The translations under genes and the position numbers were made by a program. Below are positions 8,062 through 16,333 of a stretch of DNA of 64,000 bases, piece by piece (position 1 is the first letter of the stretch; the number at the start of each line of letters is the position of its first letter). The notes beneath the pieces are model-generated. The model was not told where the DNA came from. It was given only the letters and a program-made list of their open reading frames with translations, and searched no databases. The stretch covers positions 62,001 through 126,000 of the forward strand of contig NZ_JANIBM010000001.1 in the NCBI RefSeq assembly GCF_024505045.1, given 5' to 3'. This DNA is from Methylomonas aurea. GTDB taxonomy: Bacteria; Pseudomonadota; Gammaproteobacteria; Methylococcales; Methylomonadaceae.

Positions 8062-8640
8062 TTAAGCGCGGCGGCGGAACAACAAACCCAAGCCGGCCGC
8101 CATCGCCGCGAAGCTTGATGGTAGCGGCACCGATGTAATCGTGGCCGACGCCACGTTCGCCGGCAGCGGGTCGCCGTTGGCGTCGGCCAGCGCGTTGACG
8201 TTCAAGCTCAATTCGCTGCTGCCGTTGGCCAACACGTCGAAATTGACCACGGCCAGCGTGAAGCTGGCGGCCTGCAACGCGTCTAAATCCGCCGTGGTAT
8301 CGAACGATAACTCGAACAGATTCAGCCGGCCCGCACCGGCCAGCGCCGCCGTCGCCGGATTCGAGCCCAAGTCGAACGGGTCCAGTTGGTTGGCCAAGGC
8401 CGGATCGCCGAATGCGGTGCCGACATAAGCCAAATGGCCGGCGTCGAACAACAGGTCCAAATCGTAGGCCGCCAACGACGGCGCAGCGCCGACGCCCAAT
8501 CCCGATATCGAGATCGCGACTCTCAGTGCCGATGCGCTCTGAGCGATCGGCACCAGGTTCAAGCCGATGGCGGCGCCTGCCGCTGCCGAAGTCGATAACA
8601 ACCATGCCCCGATCAGGGCCAGGCTAACGCGCTTGTGCAT
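8062..8640 (-). CDS. Cohesin-like exported protein with VPLP-type sorting tail
   Basis: A 192-residue exported protein. The signal peptide covers about residues 1-23 (LLSTSAAAGAA). The body reads as a cohesin-like beta-sandwich of the type common in PEP-CTERM proteins: an opening strand LRVAISISGL, then APSLAAYDLDLLFD, then FGDPALANQLDPFDLG, and LNLFELSFDTTADLDALQA before the last strands. It ends in VPLPSSFAAMAAGLGLLFRRR, a short sorting tail. AAGGAGA precedes the ATG. It lies 47 bases downstream of a gene whose product ends in dockerin-like calcium loops, so the two could form a non-covalent surface pair. This is inferred from the domains, since cohesins bind dockerins in other bacteria. 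Confidence 0.72.
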   Translation of the reverse strand: MHKRVSLALIGAWLLSTSAAAGAAIGLNLVPIAQSASALRVAISISGLGVGAAPSLAAYDLDLLFDAGHLAYVGTAFGDPALANQLDPFDLGSNPATAALAGAGRLNLFELSFDTTADLDALQAASFTLAVVNFDVLANGSSELSLNVNALADANGDPLPANVASATITSVPLPSSFAAMAAGLGLLFRRRA

Positions 8641-8687
8641 TTACCGAATCTCCTTTTTTACATGGCGCAACGGTGCCGGAAACCGTG

Positions 8688-10391
8688 TCAATCGTTCGCG
8701 CAACGCGGCCGGGTGCACGATGCCGCCAGCTTGCGGGCATCCAGCAGGTTAATGGCGCCGTTGCCGTCGATGTCGCGCGGATCGCCCGATGCGACGCGGC
8801 GGCCGCGGCCGGCTAAGACCCGGCGGCCGGCTAAGACCCGATCGATGTCGGCCTGGTCGACGTCGCGGTCGGCGTCGATATCGCCCACTACCCGTATCGT
8901 TTCGCATACGTCGGGCAGATGGTTGGCATTGGTGTCGCCGACCCGGCGCTGTGCGATGTCGGCCACATCGGATTGGCCGTTTTGGTTGCAATCGGGGAAT
9001 ACCTGCAGGTAATACACGTCCTGCTCGCCGTTGAAGGTAGCGGTGTAGGCGATATGCGCGGCGTTGGCGTCGGACACCAGGGTCGAATAATCGCCGATCT
9101 TGGTCGATGCGTGCGGATAGGCCAGCGTGGTATCGAAGGCCGGGCTGACCGGCACGTTCTTGCTCCAGGTTTGGCCGCCGTCCCAGGAATAGCTGTAATA
9201 CAGCCGAGAGACTTTGTAGCTGGCGCTGTCGCGCGTGTCGTACCACACCGCGTCGATGCGCGAATTCGGCGCCACGCCCATCATGCCGAACCAGTTCCAG
9301 TGATGTTGGCTGCGGCCATCGTCATTGATGCGTACCGGCGCGCTCCAGCTGTCGCCGCCGTCGAGACTACGGACGAAGCTGATATCCAGATTGTCCTCGC
9401 CGGGCGGATCGATCGTCGCCAACAGGTAGAGCTGGCCGCGCATCGCGCCGCTAGAGGCGTCCACGCCGACTTGGACGTCGCCGATAGGGCCGTACTGGTT
9501 CGGGTTTTGTTTGAACAAAAACAGCGGCGCCAAGCCGCCCAAATCGACTTCCCGGGTGTCGAAGCTCGGGATTTGCGCCGGCTCGCGGGCGTTCAGCGAG
9601 CGGGAAAACACGTGGCGATGCAGATTGCGGTCCGGTTGTTCGGGATCGAACTCGGGCGGCTCCAGCCGGCCGGCCAGATACAACTCGCCGTCGTTGCCGA
9701 CCCGCATCGTGCCGAAGGTCGGCGTGCTCGGAATCGCCAGCGGCGGCTGGAAACTGGCGCCGCGGTCGGTCGAGCGAACGAAGCATTTTTCGGCCAGGCA
9801 ATCGCGCCAAACCAGATAGACGTGGCCGTCGCTGGCGGTTCCGCTGCGGTCCACGGCCATCTGCGCCTTGTCGCCGCCCTGGCCGTACGCGAACGCCGGC
9901 GCCTCCCAACTGCGGCCGCCATCTAACGACTTGATGACCTGTATGTCTTGCACGAAGGTGTAGGTCGGGTCGAAATGCAGGCTCTGGTAATAAAAATGTC
10001 CCAGCGCGTCGACATCCAGCGTCGGATTGCTGCGGCCCTCGCCCGGCGTAATCGTGCCGACGAAATGCCAATGCCCGCCGGCGTCGGCGGTATAAGCCCA
10101 TCCGCCTTGGCGAAACGACGACGCCACCGAATCGAATTGGCGCCAGGACACCACGATATTGGCGGGGTCCAGCGGATTCAGCGCCAGGCTGGGTTCGTTG
10201 GCCGCATCGCCGACGATATTGCGGCCGTCGGCAGCGACATTGACTTGGTTGCTGAGGTAAACGCCCTGCCGATATTGCTCGGCGGCCGCAGCCCATGGCC
10301 AGCAAGCGGCCAGCACCGCGGCGGCCAGTGCGCGGTGCGCGGCGGCACGCTCCGTGTCATGCCGGCCGTCGCGGTAGCAAACGCCGCTCAC
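8688..10391 (-). CDS. Exported Asp-box (sialidase/BNR-like) protein with dockerin-like C terminus
   Basis: A 567-residue protein. After an N-terminal hydrophobic export signal (AAVLAACWPWAAAAE, about residues 23-37) come several Asp-box repeats of the beta-propeller type: SLDGGRSWEAP, STDRGASFQPP, SLDGGDSWSAP and SWDGGQTWSKN. These occur in sialidases and other glycan-active or binding propellers, but I cannot confirm the catalytic arginine triad. The C terminus holds aspartate-rich loops (DCNQNGQSDVADI, DTNANHLPDV, GDIDADRDVDQADIDRVL, RDIDGNGAINLLDARKLA). The last two match the duplicated calcium loops of type I dockerins. The start is GTG in a GTGA overlap with the upstream tagged gene, so translation is probably coupled. 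A small in-frame duplication lies in the dockerin linker. Confidence 0.75.
   Translation of the reverse strand: MSGVCYRDGRHDTERAAAHRALAAAVLAACWPWAAAAEQYRQGVYLSNQVNVAADGRNIVGDAANEPSLALNPLDPANIVVSWRQFDSVASSFRQGGWAYTADAGGHWHFVGTITPGEGRSNPTLDVDALGHFYYQSLHFDPTYTFVQDIQVIKSLDGGRSWEAPAFAYGQGGDKAQMAVDRSGTASDGHVYLVWRDCLAEKCFVRSTDRGASFQPPLAIPSTPTFGTMRVGNDGELYLAGRLEPPEFDPEQPDRNLHRHVFSRSLNAREPAQIPSFDTREVDLGGLAPLFLFKQNPNQYGPIGDVQVGVDASSGAMRGQLYLLATIDPPGEDNLDISFVRSLDGGDSWSAPVRINDDGRSQHHWNWFGMMGVAPNSRIDAVWYDTRDSASYKVSRLYYSYSWDGGQTWSKNVPVSPAFDTTLAYPHASTKIGDYSTLVSDANAAHIAYTATFNGEQDVYYLQVFPDCNQNGQSDVADIAQRRVGDTNANHLPDVCETIRVVGDIDADRDVDQADIDRVLAGRRVLAGRGRRVASGDPRDIDGNGAINLLDARKLAASCTRPRCAND
8807..8840. repeat. 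Tandem 18-base in-frame duplication
   Basis: The 18 bases at 8807-8824 are repeated at 8825-8840 (16 of 18 present, then divergence). In the minus-strand protein this doubles the motif GRRVLA between two dockerin-like loops. It is in frame, so it looks like a recent slippage duplication. Confidence 0.7.
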
Positions 10392-11176
10392 GCGTTGCGG
10401 CCTACGCCGCTACGACCGATGCCGAGACCGGCCAGGCCCGCCGCGAACAGCAGGAATGCCGGCGGCAACGGTACCACCGCGGTTTGCAGGTTGAAGTTGC
10501 CGACGATAGCGCCGCGGCTGCCGTTCAAATGGTCGTAGCCCTCGCCCAACCCCAGATCGCCGGAAAGGCTAAAACTGTCCGAATCGAGCCCCATCACGAC
10601 GTTGAACAAATTAAAGGATTCGGCGCGGAAGGAAACATGGTTGTACAGGCTCCAACCCGAGCGGCCGCTGGCGGCGTCGATATTGGCGGCATCGTATTCC
10701 AGCGTGTAATCGCCGGACAAGATGCGGTTGAAGTTGGTACCGGTATCGACGCGGAAGCGGAACACGCCGGCCAAGCCGATGGCGCCGTTCACGGTGGCGG
10801 CGAAATTGGCCGGGTCGAAATCGATAGTGGTCGGTTTGCTGCGGCGGCCGGTCAAATTGCCGACTTGGCTGGGATTGACGGCCAAAGCCAATCCGGTCGC
10901 GGGGATTTCGCCGCTTCCCGGCACCAAGTGGTCTTCCAGAATCTGGTTATAGCTGCGGCTGCGCGACGCCGGCGCGTCGAAAAACTCCTCCAGGTACATC
11001 GCCGGAGCCGGAGTTTCGTCGATCGCGATGGCTGCCGCCAGCGCGTTGCGATCGAAATTTACGGTCATCGCGCCGCCGGAGACCGTGGCGGCTGCGGCCG
11101 GCGCCGAGACTGCCGCCGCCAGCAGCGCGCCGGTGCCGAAACGGGAAGCCAATAATCTAACTAACTGAATGCTCAT
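10388..11176 (-). CDS. Exported VPLPA-CTERM protein, paralogue of neighbour
   Basis: A 262-residue exported protein, with the start placed at 11176 because a clean signal peptide (MSIQLVRLLASRFGTGALLA to APAAAA) begins there. A longer version from 11233 is possible, as no strong ribosome binding site decides. The body shares a pattern with the next gene: VNFDRNALAAAIAID, LALAVNPSQVGNL, then LSGDYTLEYDAAN and GWSLYNHVSFRAESFNLFNV. The tail is VPLPPAFLLFAAGLAGLGIG followed by basic residues. Its stop overlaps the GTG start of the dockerin-bearing protein by four bases, which ties the two into one operon. The function is unknown. The shared domain occurs here only in these two tagged proteins. 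Confidence 0.78.
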   Translation of the reverse strand: MSIQLVRLLASRFGTGALLAAAVSAPAAAATVSGGAMTVNFDRNALAAAIAIDETPAPAMYLEEFFDAPASRSRSYNQILEDHLVPGSGEIPATGLALAVNPSQVGNLTGRRSKPTTIDFDPANFAATVNGAIGLAGVFRFRVDTGTNFNRILSGDYTLEYDAANIDAASGRSGWSLYNHVSFRAESFNLFNVVMGLDSDSFSLSGDLGLGEGYDHLNGSRGAIVGNFNLQTAVVPLPPAFLLFAAGLAGLGIGRSGVGRNA

Positions 11177-11265
11177 AATGTTCGCGGGTGGAATAAGCTT
11201 ACGAAGGGGTGCGGCCAAGCGGTAAAAACGCACCCGGCCGCATTAGCCCGGGTGCGACGACCGGC

Positions 11266-12096
11266 TCAAGCGGAAAGGGCCGAACGTTTGCGCCTAACAG
11301 ATGCCATCACGCCAAACAGCCCGCTGCCGAACAACCAGACCGCAGCCGGCAGCGGAACCGCGGCCGGAGCCGGCGAAACCAGGCTGAAGCTACCGGCGCG
11401 ACCGGCTTGGCTGACGCCGTCGCCGCCGAACAGGAACGCACTGGTACTGGCGGACCACCATAGTTCGCCGCTAAACAGCAGCTTGTTGCCAGCGGTCGTG
11501 ACGCTGATGTTGCGGGTATCGAAAGTGGTGGAGGCGAAGCTGACGTTGTTGGTCAAAGCCCAGCCGCTGTTGACGCCGTTGTTGCGCGCCGCGACGTAGC
11601 CGAATTGGTAATCGCCGGACAGCAAGGTACCGGTGAAGCTGCCGCGGGTCATTACTACGCCGTTCAAACCGGCAACGCCGCTGGCGGTAAAGCTCGAGGC
11701 ATTGGCCAACGCATCCTGGCTGCTGTCCCAGGCCAGCGTGGTGGCTTTATTGTTACGGCCGCCGCTACCGAACGGAATGCCGGTGCCGGCCAAACTGGAC
11801 GGGTTGACCTCGAACGACAGCGTAGCCGGTGCCGGGTAGCTGCCGGTCGGCACGGCTATCATCTGCGACGTGTTCAGGGTGTCCGCCACCGCTTTGTCGA
11901 AATAATTGGCAACGTAATAGCCGGTGAGCGCGCCGTCGCCCAAGGTCAAGCCGGACAACAAATCGTCCGGATGGTCGAAGGAAATGTTGAACACGCCGCC
12001 GTGCAAGCTGCCGGCGTTTGCGGCGTTAGCCAATGCCAGCGCGCCGGCGGCCAGGAAGCAGCGTAGCCGCAGCGATTTCGATCCAGTCTGTTGCAT
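11266..12096 (-). CDS. Exported VPLPA-CTERM protein, paralogue of neighbour
   Basis: A 276-residue exported protein with AAGGAAAA before the ATG and a signal peptide ending near residue 28 (ALANAANA). The body matches the downstream gene in order and pattern: FNISFDHPDDLLSGLTLGDG, LSFEVNPSSLAGT, then LLSGDYQFGYVAARNNG and SGWALTNNVSFASTTFDTRN. It ends in VPLPAAVWLFGSGLFGVM and a basic cluster (VRRKR). The two proteins are diverged tandem duplicates. It is the first gene of the minus-strand series 12096 to 8062, with gaps of 89 bases or less, so it may be the promoter-proximal gene of a surface-protein operon. No enzymatic motif is seen. Confidence 0.8.
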   Translation of the reverse strand: MQQTGSKSLRLRCFLAAGALALANAANAGSLHGGVFNISFDHPDDLLSGLTLGDGALTGYYVANYFDKAVADTLNTSQMIAVPTGSYPAPATLSFEVNPSSLAGTGIPFGSGGRNNKATTLAWDSSQDALANASSFTASGVAGLNGVVMTRGSFTGTLLSGDYQFGYVAARNNGVNSGWALTNNVSFASTTFDTRNISVTTAGNKLLFSGELWWSASTSAFLFGGDGVSQAGRAGSFSLVSPAPAAVPLPAAVWLFGSGLFGVMASVRRKRSALSA

Positions 12097-12820
12097 AATT
12101 TTTTCCTTAAATTGAAAGATACAGTTGGCGGATTCAAGCCGCCGATGGCTCCCGTTCGAGAGGCGGCCCGGCTGTCTCGGCCTAGCAAGACCCGCGGCTT
12201 TCCGGCTCCGTCTTGCGGCGGATGTGGCGAAGCGTCTCTTCCTTGAGGCCGTAGCGGATCGAATCCGAGCGGCGTATGCCTTCCTGTCTGTGCTGCCCGC
12301 TAAAGCGCCGATCCGGGCGCAATTGCCGGCCGGGATGCGTTACGGTCACTGCGGTCGAAAGTGCAGATTGCGTGCCAGTTGCATGCAGACCGGACAGAGG
12401 GGACGGAAAACCGCACGGCTGCCGCCGCCGAGCCGTTGCAAAGCCCAGCGGCATTGCGTTGCAGATAGGCAAACAAAGCGTTGGATGGAGAGTTGCGTTG
12501 GCGGTCGCCGGATGCGGCGGGAGGCCGCGGCGGCAGCCACGGGAAACAAGCGGGAATCCAAAACCGGCGATATAACCCAATTGCAAACTAAATCGCTGCC
12601 GATAAGTAATTGTAAGAAAACGACTTTATTTTCGATGGCGGCAAATCCCGATATCGGCTTCGGCGATTTAACATATTTCGGCAGCGGGTCGGCGGCATGA
12701 GATCGTACCGCGGAGGGACATTCGCGGCGGGTTAACGGCGGGTGGAACTGAAGACGCTAACGCGGCCGCCAGGCTCCGCACGGCGGCGATGCCGCCCTCT
12801 TCGCAGAGGAAGCAGGCTAT
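12097..12820. other. 724-base intergenic region
   Basis: No ORF here has a convincing start, composition or domain. The part from 12585 to 12680 is AT-rich (with TTTAACATATTT at 12667-12678) and is the best place for a promoter or for the end of the recB transcript. The region next to 12096 should hold the promoter of the tagged-protein series. A recD gene, which often follows recB, is not present. Confidence 0.45.
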
Positions 12821-15800
12821 TTAGGCCCGAAAAAAGACCTCGGCCAGCTCGGCGAGCCGGTCTGGTTCCGGGCGGTCGGCGAACACGCCGCTTGCCGGCC
12901 GCTCGGGATCCATGCCGCGTACGAACAAGTATTTGACGCCGCCGAAATGACGGGCGTAATCGTAATCCGGCAGGCGTTGGCTCAGGTATGCGTGCAATAC
13001 CAGACTGTACAGCCAATATTGCAGGCCGTAATTGTGTTCGCGCATGGCCTGCAGCAGGCTGGCCTGGCTATAGTCCGCCAAGGCGTTGGTTTTGTAATCC
13101 ATCACAAAGTAGCGGCCGCCGTAACAACAGACCAGATCGATGAAGCCGGTCAGATAGCCGCTGATTTGTTTGGCGTCCAGCGCCTGGTAGGCCGGACAGG
13201 CGGCCAGGATCCGGTTGATGCGGGCGGTATCCACCCGGCCCGGCATCGACAGGTAAAACGGCATTTCCTTGATGCACTGCGCCGGCTCCAGATTTTTCAG
13301 GCAAAACCCCGAATCTTCGCTGAGCGGTGTGGCCGTTACCCGGTACAGCACCTCGCTCAAAATTTGCGGTTGCGCCAACTGCAGACCGTAGCGCAGGCAG
13401 GCTTGGGCGCTGGCGCGGCCGATGTCGCAGCGCGCGGCCAAGTCGGCAAACGCCACGGTCTCCAGCAGGCTGTGGATCACGTTGCCGGTGTGGGCGCCGC
13501 GCGGCAGGGCTTCATCGCCGGCCGGTTGGCCGTGGCTTTCTTCGGCTTTATCCGCCGGCAGTTCCGGCGTCTGCTCCAGGCTCAGCGCCGCCAACGCGGT
13601 GTAGCTGCTCATTTGCCAGATGCTGTGCAGACTGCGGGTTTTAACGCGGTGCGCCAACGCCAGGTCGGCAGCACGACGGTCGGCTGGCAATTCAGCCAGC
13701 TCGCCGGCCGCTTCGGCCGGTAGCAGGCGGTACTCGAATAAATCCGGTTCGCCGCTTGCCAGCTGTTGCAGCACCTGCTGCTGGCCGGCGAAATCGCAGT
13801 CGGCGAATTCGAATAAATAGGCCATCGCCGAATCGTTGGCCCGCTCCTTGGTGCGGACGTCGGCCCAATTCAGATAACAACGGTACTTGGCGCGAGTCAA
13901 CGCGACGTAAAACAAACGCAGGTCCTCGGCCAATTCTTCGAACAAGGCTTGTTCGCGGCGTTCGGCGAATTGTGCCGAACCCAGGTCGGCGACCATCGTC
14001 CCTTGTTCGTGGCATTGCACCAAAGCGGTTTCGGTTTTCAGCCGGTCGCTGCGCCGCCATAGATCGGGACAGAACACCAGCGGGTACTCCAGGCCTTTGG
14101 AACTGTGCAGCGTGACGATCTTGACCGCGTCCTCGTCGCTTTCCAGCCGCAATTGGCGGTCTTCGCTACTGTCTTGCGCCGCTTGCTGAATCGCCCTCCG
14201 CAGCCAGTCCAGCGTCTTGTTGATCGCCAGATGCTCGTCGATCGCCGCTTGCTGCAGCCGCTCGGCTAAATGGTGGATATTGGTCAGCACCCGTTCGGCT
14301 TGAGGTTGCGCCGACAGGTGTTGTTCGATCCGTTCCCGCCGCAGCAGTTGCTGCAGCGTCGCCAGCACGCCCTGGTTGCGCCAGCATTGCAGATAGTCCT
14401 GAAAGCGCGACACCCAAGCGTCCAGCTCCGCCTCGTCCTGGCTCAGCCGATACAATTGCTGGCCGTCCAATCCGAACCACGGCGTGACCAAAGCCTGCTT
14501 CAACAGATCGATTTGGCCGGCGCCGGCTACGGCCCGCAGCACGTGGTACAACTCGCAAGCTTGGGCGGAGGCGAATACCGACTGCTTGCTGTTCAATACT
14601 GCCGGTATGCCGGCTGCCAGCAACGCCTGTTGATAGGCGGCGGCAGCGGCATTACTCCGCACCAGAATCGCGATGTCGCTGGCTTGCACCGGCCGTTCCG
14701 CACCGTGCTTTTCGGCGATGCGGCCGGCCGCCAGTAGCCGGCTGATTTCGGCGACGACGGCGTGCTCGATCAGCGCCGAGACTTCGCCGGAACTGCCTTT
14801 GCGCGCGGTCCAATGCTCCTGCTTGCCGGGATTTTTATCGAGCTGCCACAGGACCAGCGGCGCGCCGGCGATACTGCCGTCGCCGGGCTGGCGCCCGGCC
14901 ATGACCGGCGTGAAATCCAATTGATCGAACAAAAACGGTTTTTGCCGACGGAACAAACGGTTCACCGCCTGTACCAGATGCGGATGCGAGCGCCAATTGT
15001 GCAGCAACGTGTAATGCCGGTCGGCGCGTTGTTGGGCGGCGAAGTAGGAAAAAATATCGGCGCCGCGGAATTTGTAAATCGCCTGCTTCGGATCGCCTAT
15101 TAGATATAAATAATGTTCCGTGCTGGCGAATACGCCGGAAAAGATCCGCCATTGCTTGGCGTCGGTGTCCTGAAATTCGTCGATCAACGCCGCGCGGAAG
15201 CGCACGCGCAATTCCGCCGCCAGCAAGGCGCCGTTGTCGCCGTCCAGCGCCGCCGCCAAGCGGGTGATCAGGTCGTCGAAGGACAACACGTTCTCCCGCA
15301 ACAGGCGCCGGTCCAATTCCGAACGCAAGCTGGCCAGCAACGCGGCGCGAAATGCGACCGGCAACCGCCGCACCGCATCGGCCAGAGCCTCGAACGGCGC
15401 GCAATCGATCTCCAGACTGGCCAAATACTGCTGCTTCTGCTCCTCGGCCGGCAGCGGCTTGTTCTTGCTGCTGCGGAATTTGATGCCGTTCAGGCCGGCC
15501 AGCAGCGTGGCCTGGTTCAGACAGTCGAAATCCGGCAAATCCTGCTCCGGGTCTTGCAACCACTCTGCCAGGGCTTGCAGCCGTTGCGGCAAACCGGTGG
15601 CAAAGCTTGCGCTAAAGTAGCCGGCTTCTAGCGCATCGATCAAGGTTTCCGCTACCGTCGGCAATTGCGCAGCGGCGGCCGCGCGCAAGGCCGGCAGCGC
15701 CGCCAAATCGGCGTCCAAGTTGGTATCCAGCGGGTAGGTGTTTTGCTGCAGATCGATGCGCAGCACGCTTGCCAGCAAGGCGTCCGGGGTGGGATGGGCG

Positions 15801-16333
15801 CGCAGCAGCAATGCGGCTTGCCAGGCCGGGCGTTGGTAGATTTGCCGGCGCCAGAAGTCGTCGGCACACTGCAACTTCAATTCGGCAACGTCGCCGCTCA
15901 GTTCGCAATCGAACAACTGGCCGCTTTCCAGCGCGTGTTCGGCCAGCACCCGCTGGCAGAAACCGTGGATGGTGAAGATCGCCGCCTGGTCGATATCGAG
16001 CAGCGCCAGCTCCAAACGTTGGCGAATGCTGGCACTATCCAGCGTCAAACCTGCCAGCCAAGCGGTAATCGCCGGATCGTCGCCCTGCGCCGGATTCAGT
16101 AGAATTTGCCGGGCTTCGCTCAGGCGGGCGCGGATGCGGTCCTTCAGTTCTTCGCTGGCGGCTTTGGTGAAGGTCACCACCAGCAGTTGCTTGATGTCGA
16201 GCTGGCATTCGACCACAAAGCGCAGCACCAGCATCGCAATGGTGTAAGTCTTGCCGGTACCGGCACTGGCTTCGATCAGATTGATGCCGGCTTCCAGCTC
16301 GCCGCGAGTGGCGTCGAAGGCCTTACTCTGCAT
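12821..16333 (-). CDS. recB: RecBCD enzyme subunit RecB
   Basis: A 1170-residue helicase-nuclease, close to the 1180 of E. coli RecB. Superfamily 1 helicase motifs are in order: Walker A EASAGTGKT (21-29), VVTFTKAASEELKDRI, DEFQDTDAKQW, IGDPKQAIYKFRGAD, HNWRSHP and VTLHSSKGLEYPLV. The C-terminal nuclease has the acidic and basic residues of GFIDLV and FVMDYKTNAL. With RecC (and normally RecD) it processes double-strand breaks for recombination in the cytoplasm. I took the start at MQSKAFDATRG (16333), which overlaps the recC stop by 11 bases, rather than the 18-residue longer form, because the family begins there. No recD gene follows, so the third subunit must be elsewhere or absent. Confidence 0.95.
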   Translation of the reverse strand: MQSKAFDATRGELEAGINLIEASAGTGKTYTIAMLVLRFVVECQLDIKQLLVVTFTKAASEELKDRIRARLSEARQILLNPAQGDDPAITAWLAGLTLDSASIRQRLELALLDIDQAAIFTIHGFCQRVLAEHALESGQLFDCELSGDVAELKLQCADDFWRRQIYQRPAWQAALLLRAHPTPDALLASVLRIDLQQNTYPLDTNLDADLAALPALRAAAAAQLPTVAETLIDALEAGYFSASFATGLPQRLQALAEWLQDPEQDLPDFDCLNQATLLAGLNGIKFRSSKNKPLPAEEQKQQYLASLEIDCAPFEALADAVRRLPVAFRAALLASLRSELDRRLLRENVLSFDDLITRLAAALDGDNGALLAAELRVRFRAALIDEFQDTDAKQWRIFSGVFASTEHYLYLIGDPKQAIYKFRGADIFSYFAAQQRADRHYTLLHNWRSHPHLVQAVNRLFRRQKPFLFDQLDFTPVMAGRQPGDGSIAGAPLVLWQLDKNPGKQEHWTARKGSSGEVSALIEHAVVAEISRLLAAGRIAEKHGAERPVQASDIAILVRSNAAAAAYQQALLAAGIPAVLNSKQSVFASAQACELYHVLRAVAGAGQIDLLKQALVTPWFGLDGQQLYRLSQDEAELDAWVSRFQDYLQCWRNQGVLATLQQLLRRERIEQHLSAQPQAERVLTNIHHLAERLQQAAIDEHLAINKTLDWLRRAIQQAAQDSSEDRQLRLESDEDAVKIVTLHSSKGLEYPLVFCPDLWRRSDRLKTETALVQCHEQGTMVADLGSAQFAERREQALFEELAEDLRLFYVALTRAKYRCYLNWADVRTKERANDSAMAYLFEFADCDFAGQQQVLQQLASGEPDLFEYRLLPAEAAGELAELPADRRAADLALAHRVKTRSLHSIWQMSSYTALAALSLEQTPELPADKAEESHGQPAGDEALPRGAHTGNVIHSLLETVAFADLAARCDIGRASAQACLRYGLQLAQPQILSEVLYRVTATPLSEDSGFCLKNLEPAQCIKEMPFYLSMPGRVDTARINRILAACPAYQALDAKQISGYLTGFIDLVCCYGGRYFVMDYKTNALADYSQASLLQAMREHNYGLQYWLYSLVLHAYLSQRLPDYDYARHFGGVKYLFVRGMDPERPASGVFADRPEPDRLAELAEVFFRA

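Noticed and set aside
7871-8605. A 244-codon open frame on the minus strand
   Set aside because: It overlaps the cohesin-like gene in another frame. The gene at 8062-8640 has a ribosome binding site, signal peptide and sorting tail.
12182-12586. A 134-codon open frame on the minus strand in the 724-base gap
   Set aside because: No ribosome binding site, signal or domain. The composition looks like non-coding DNA.
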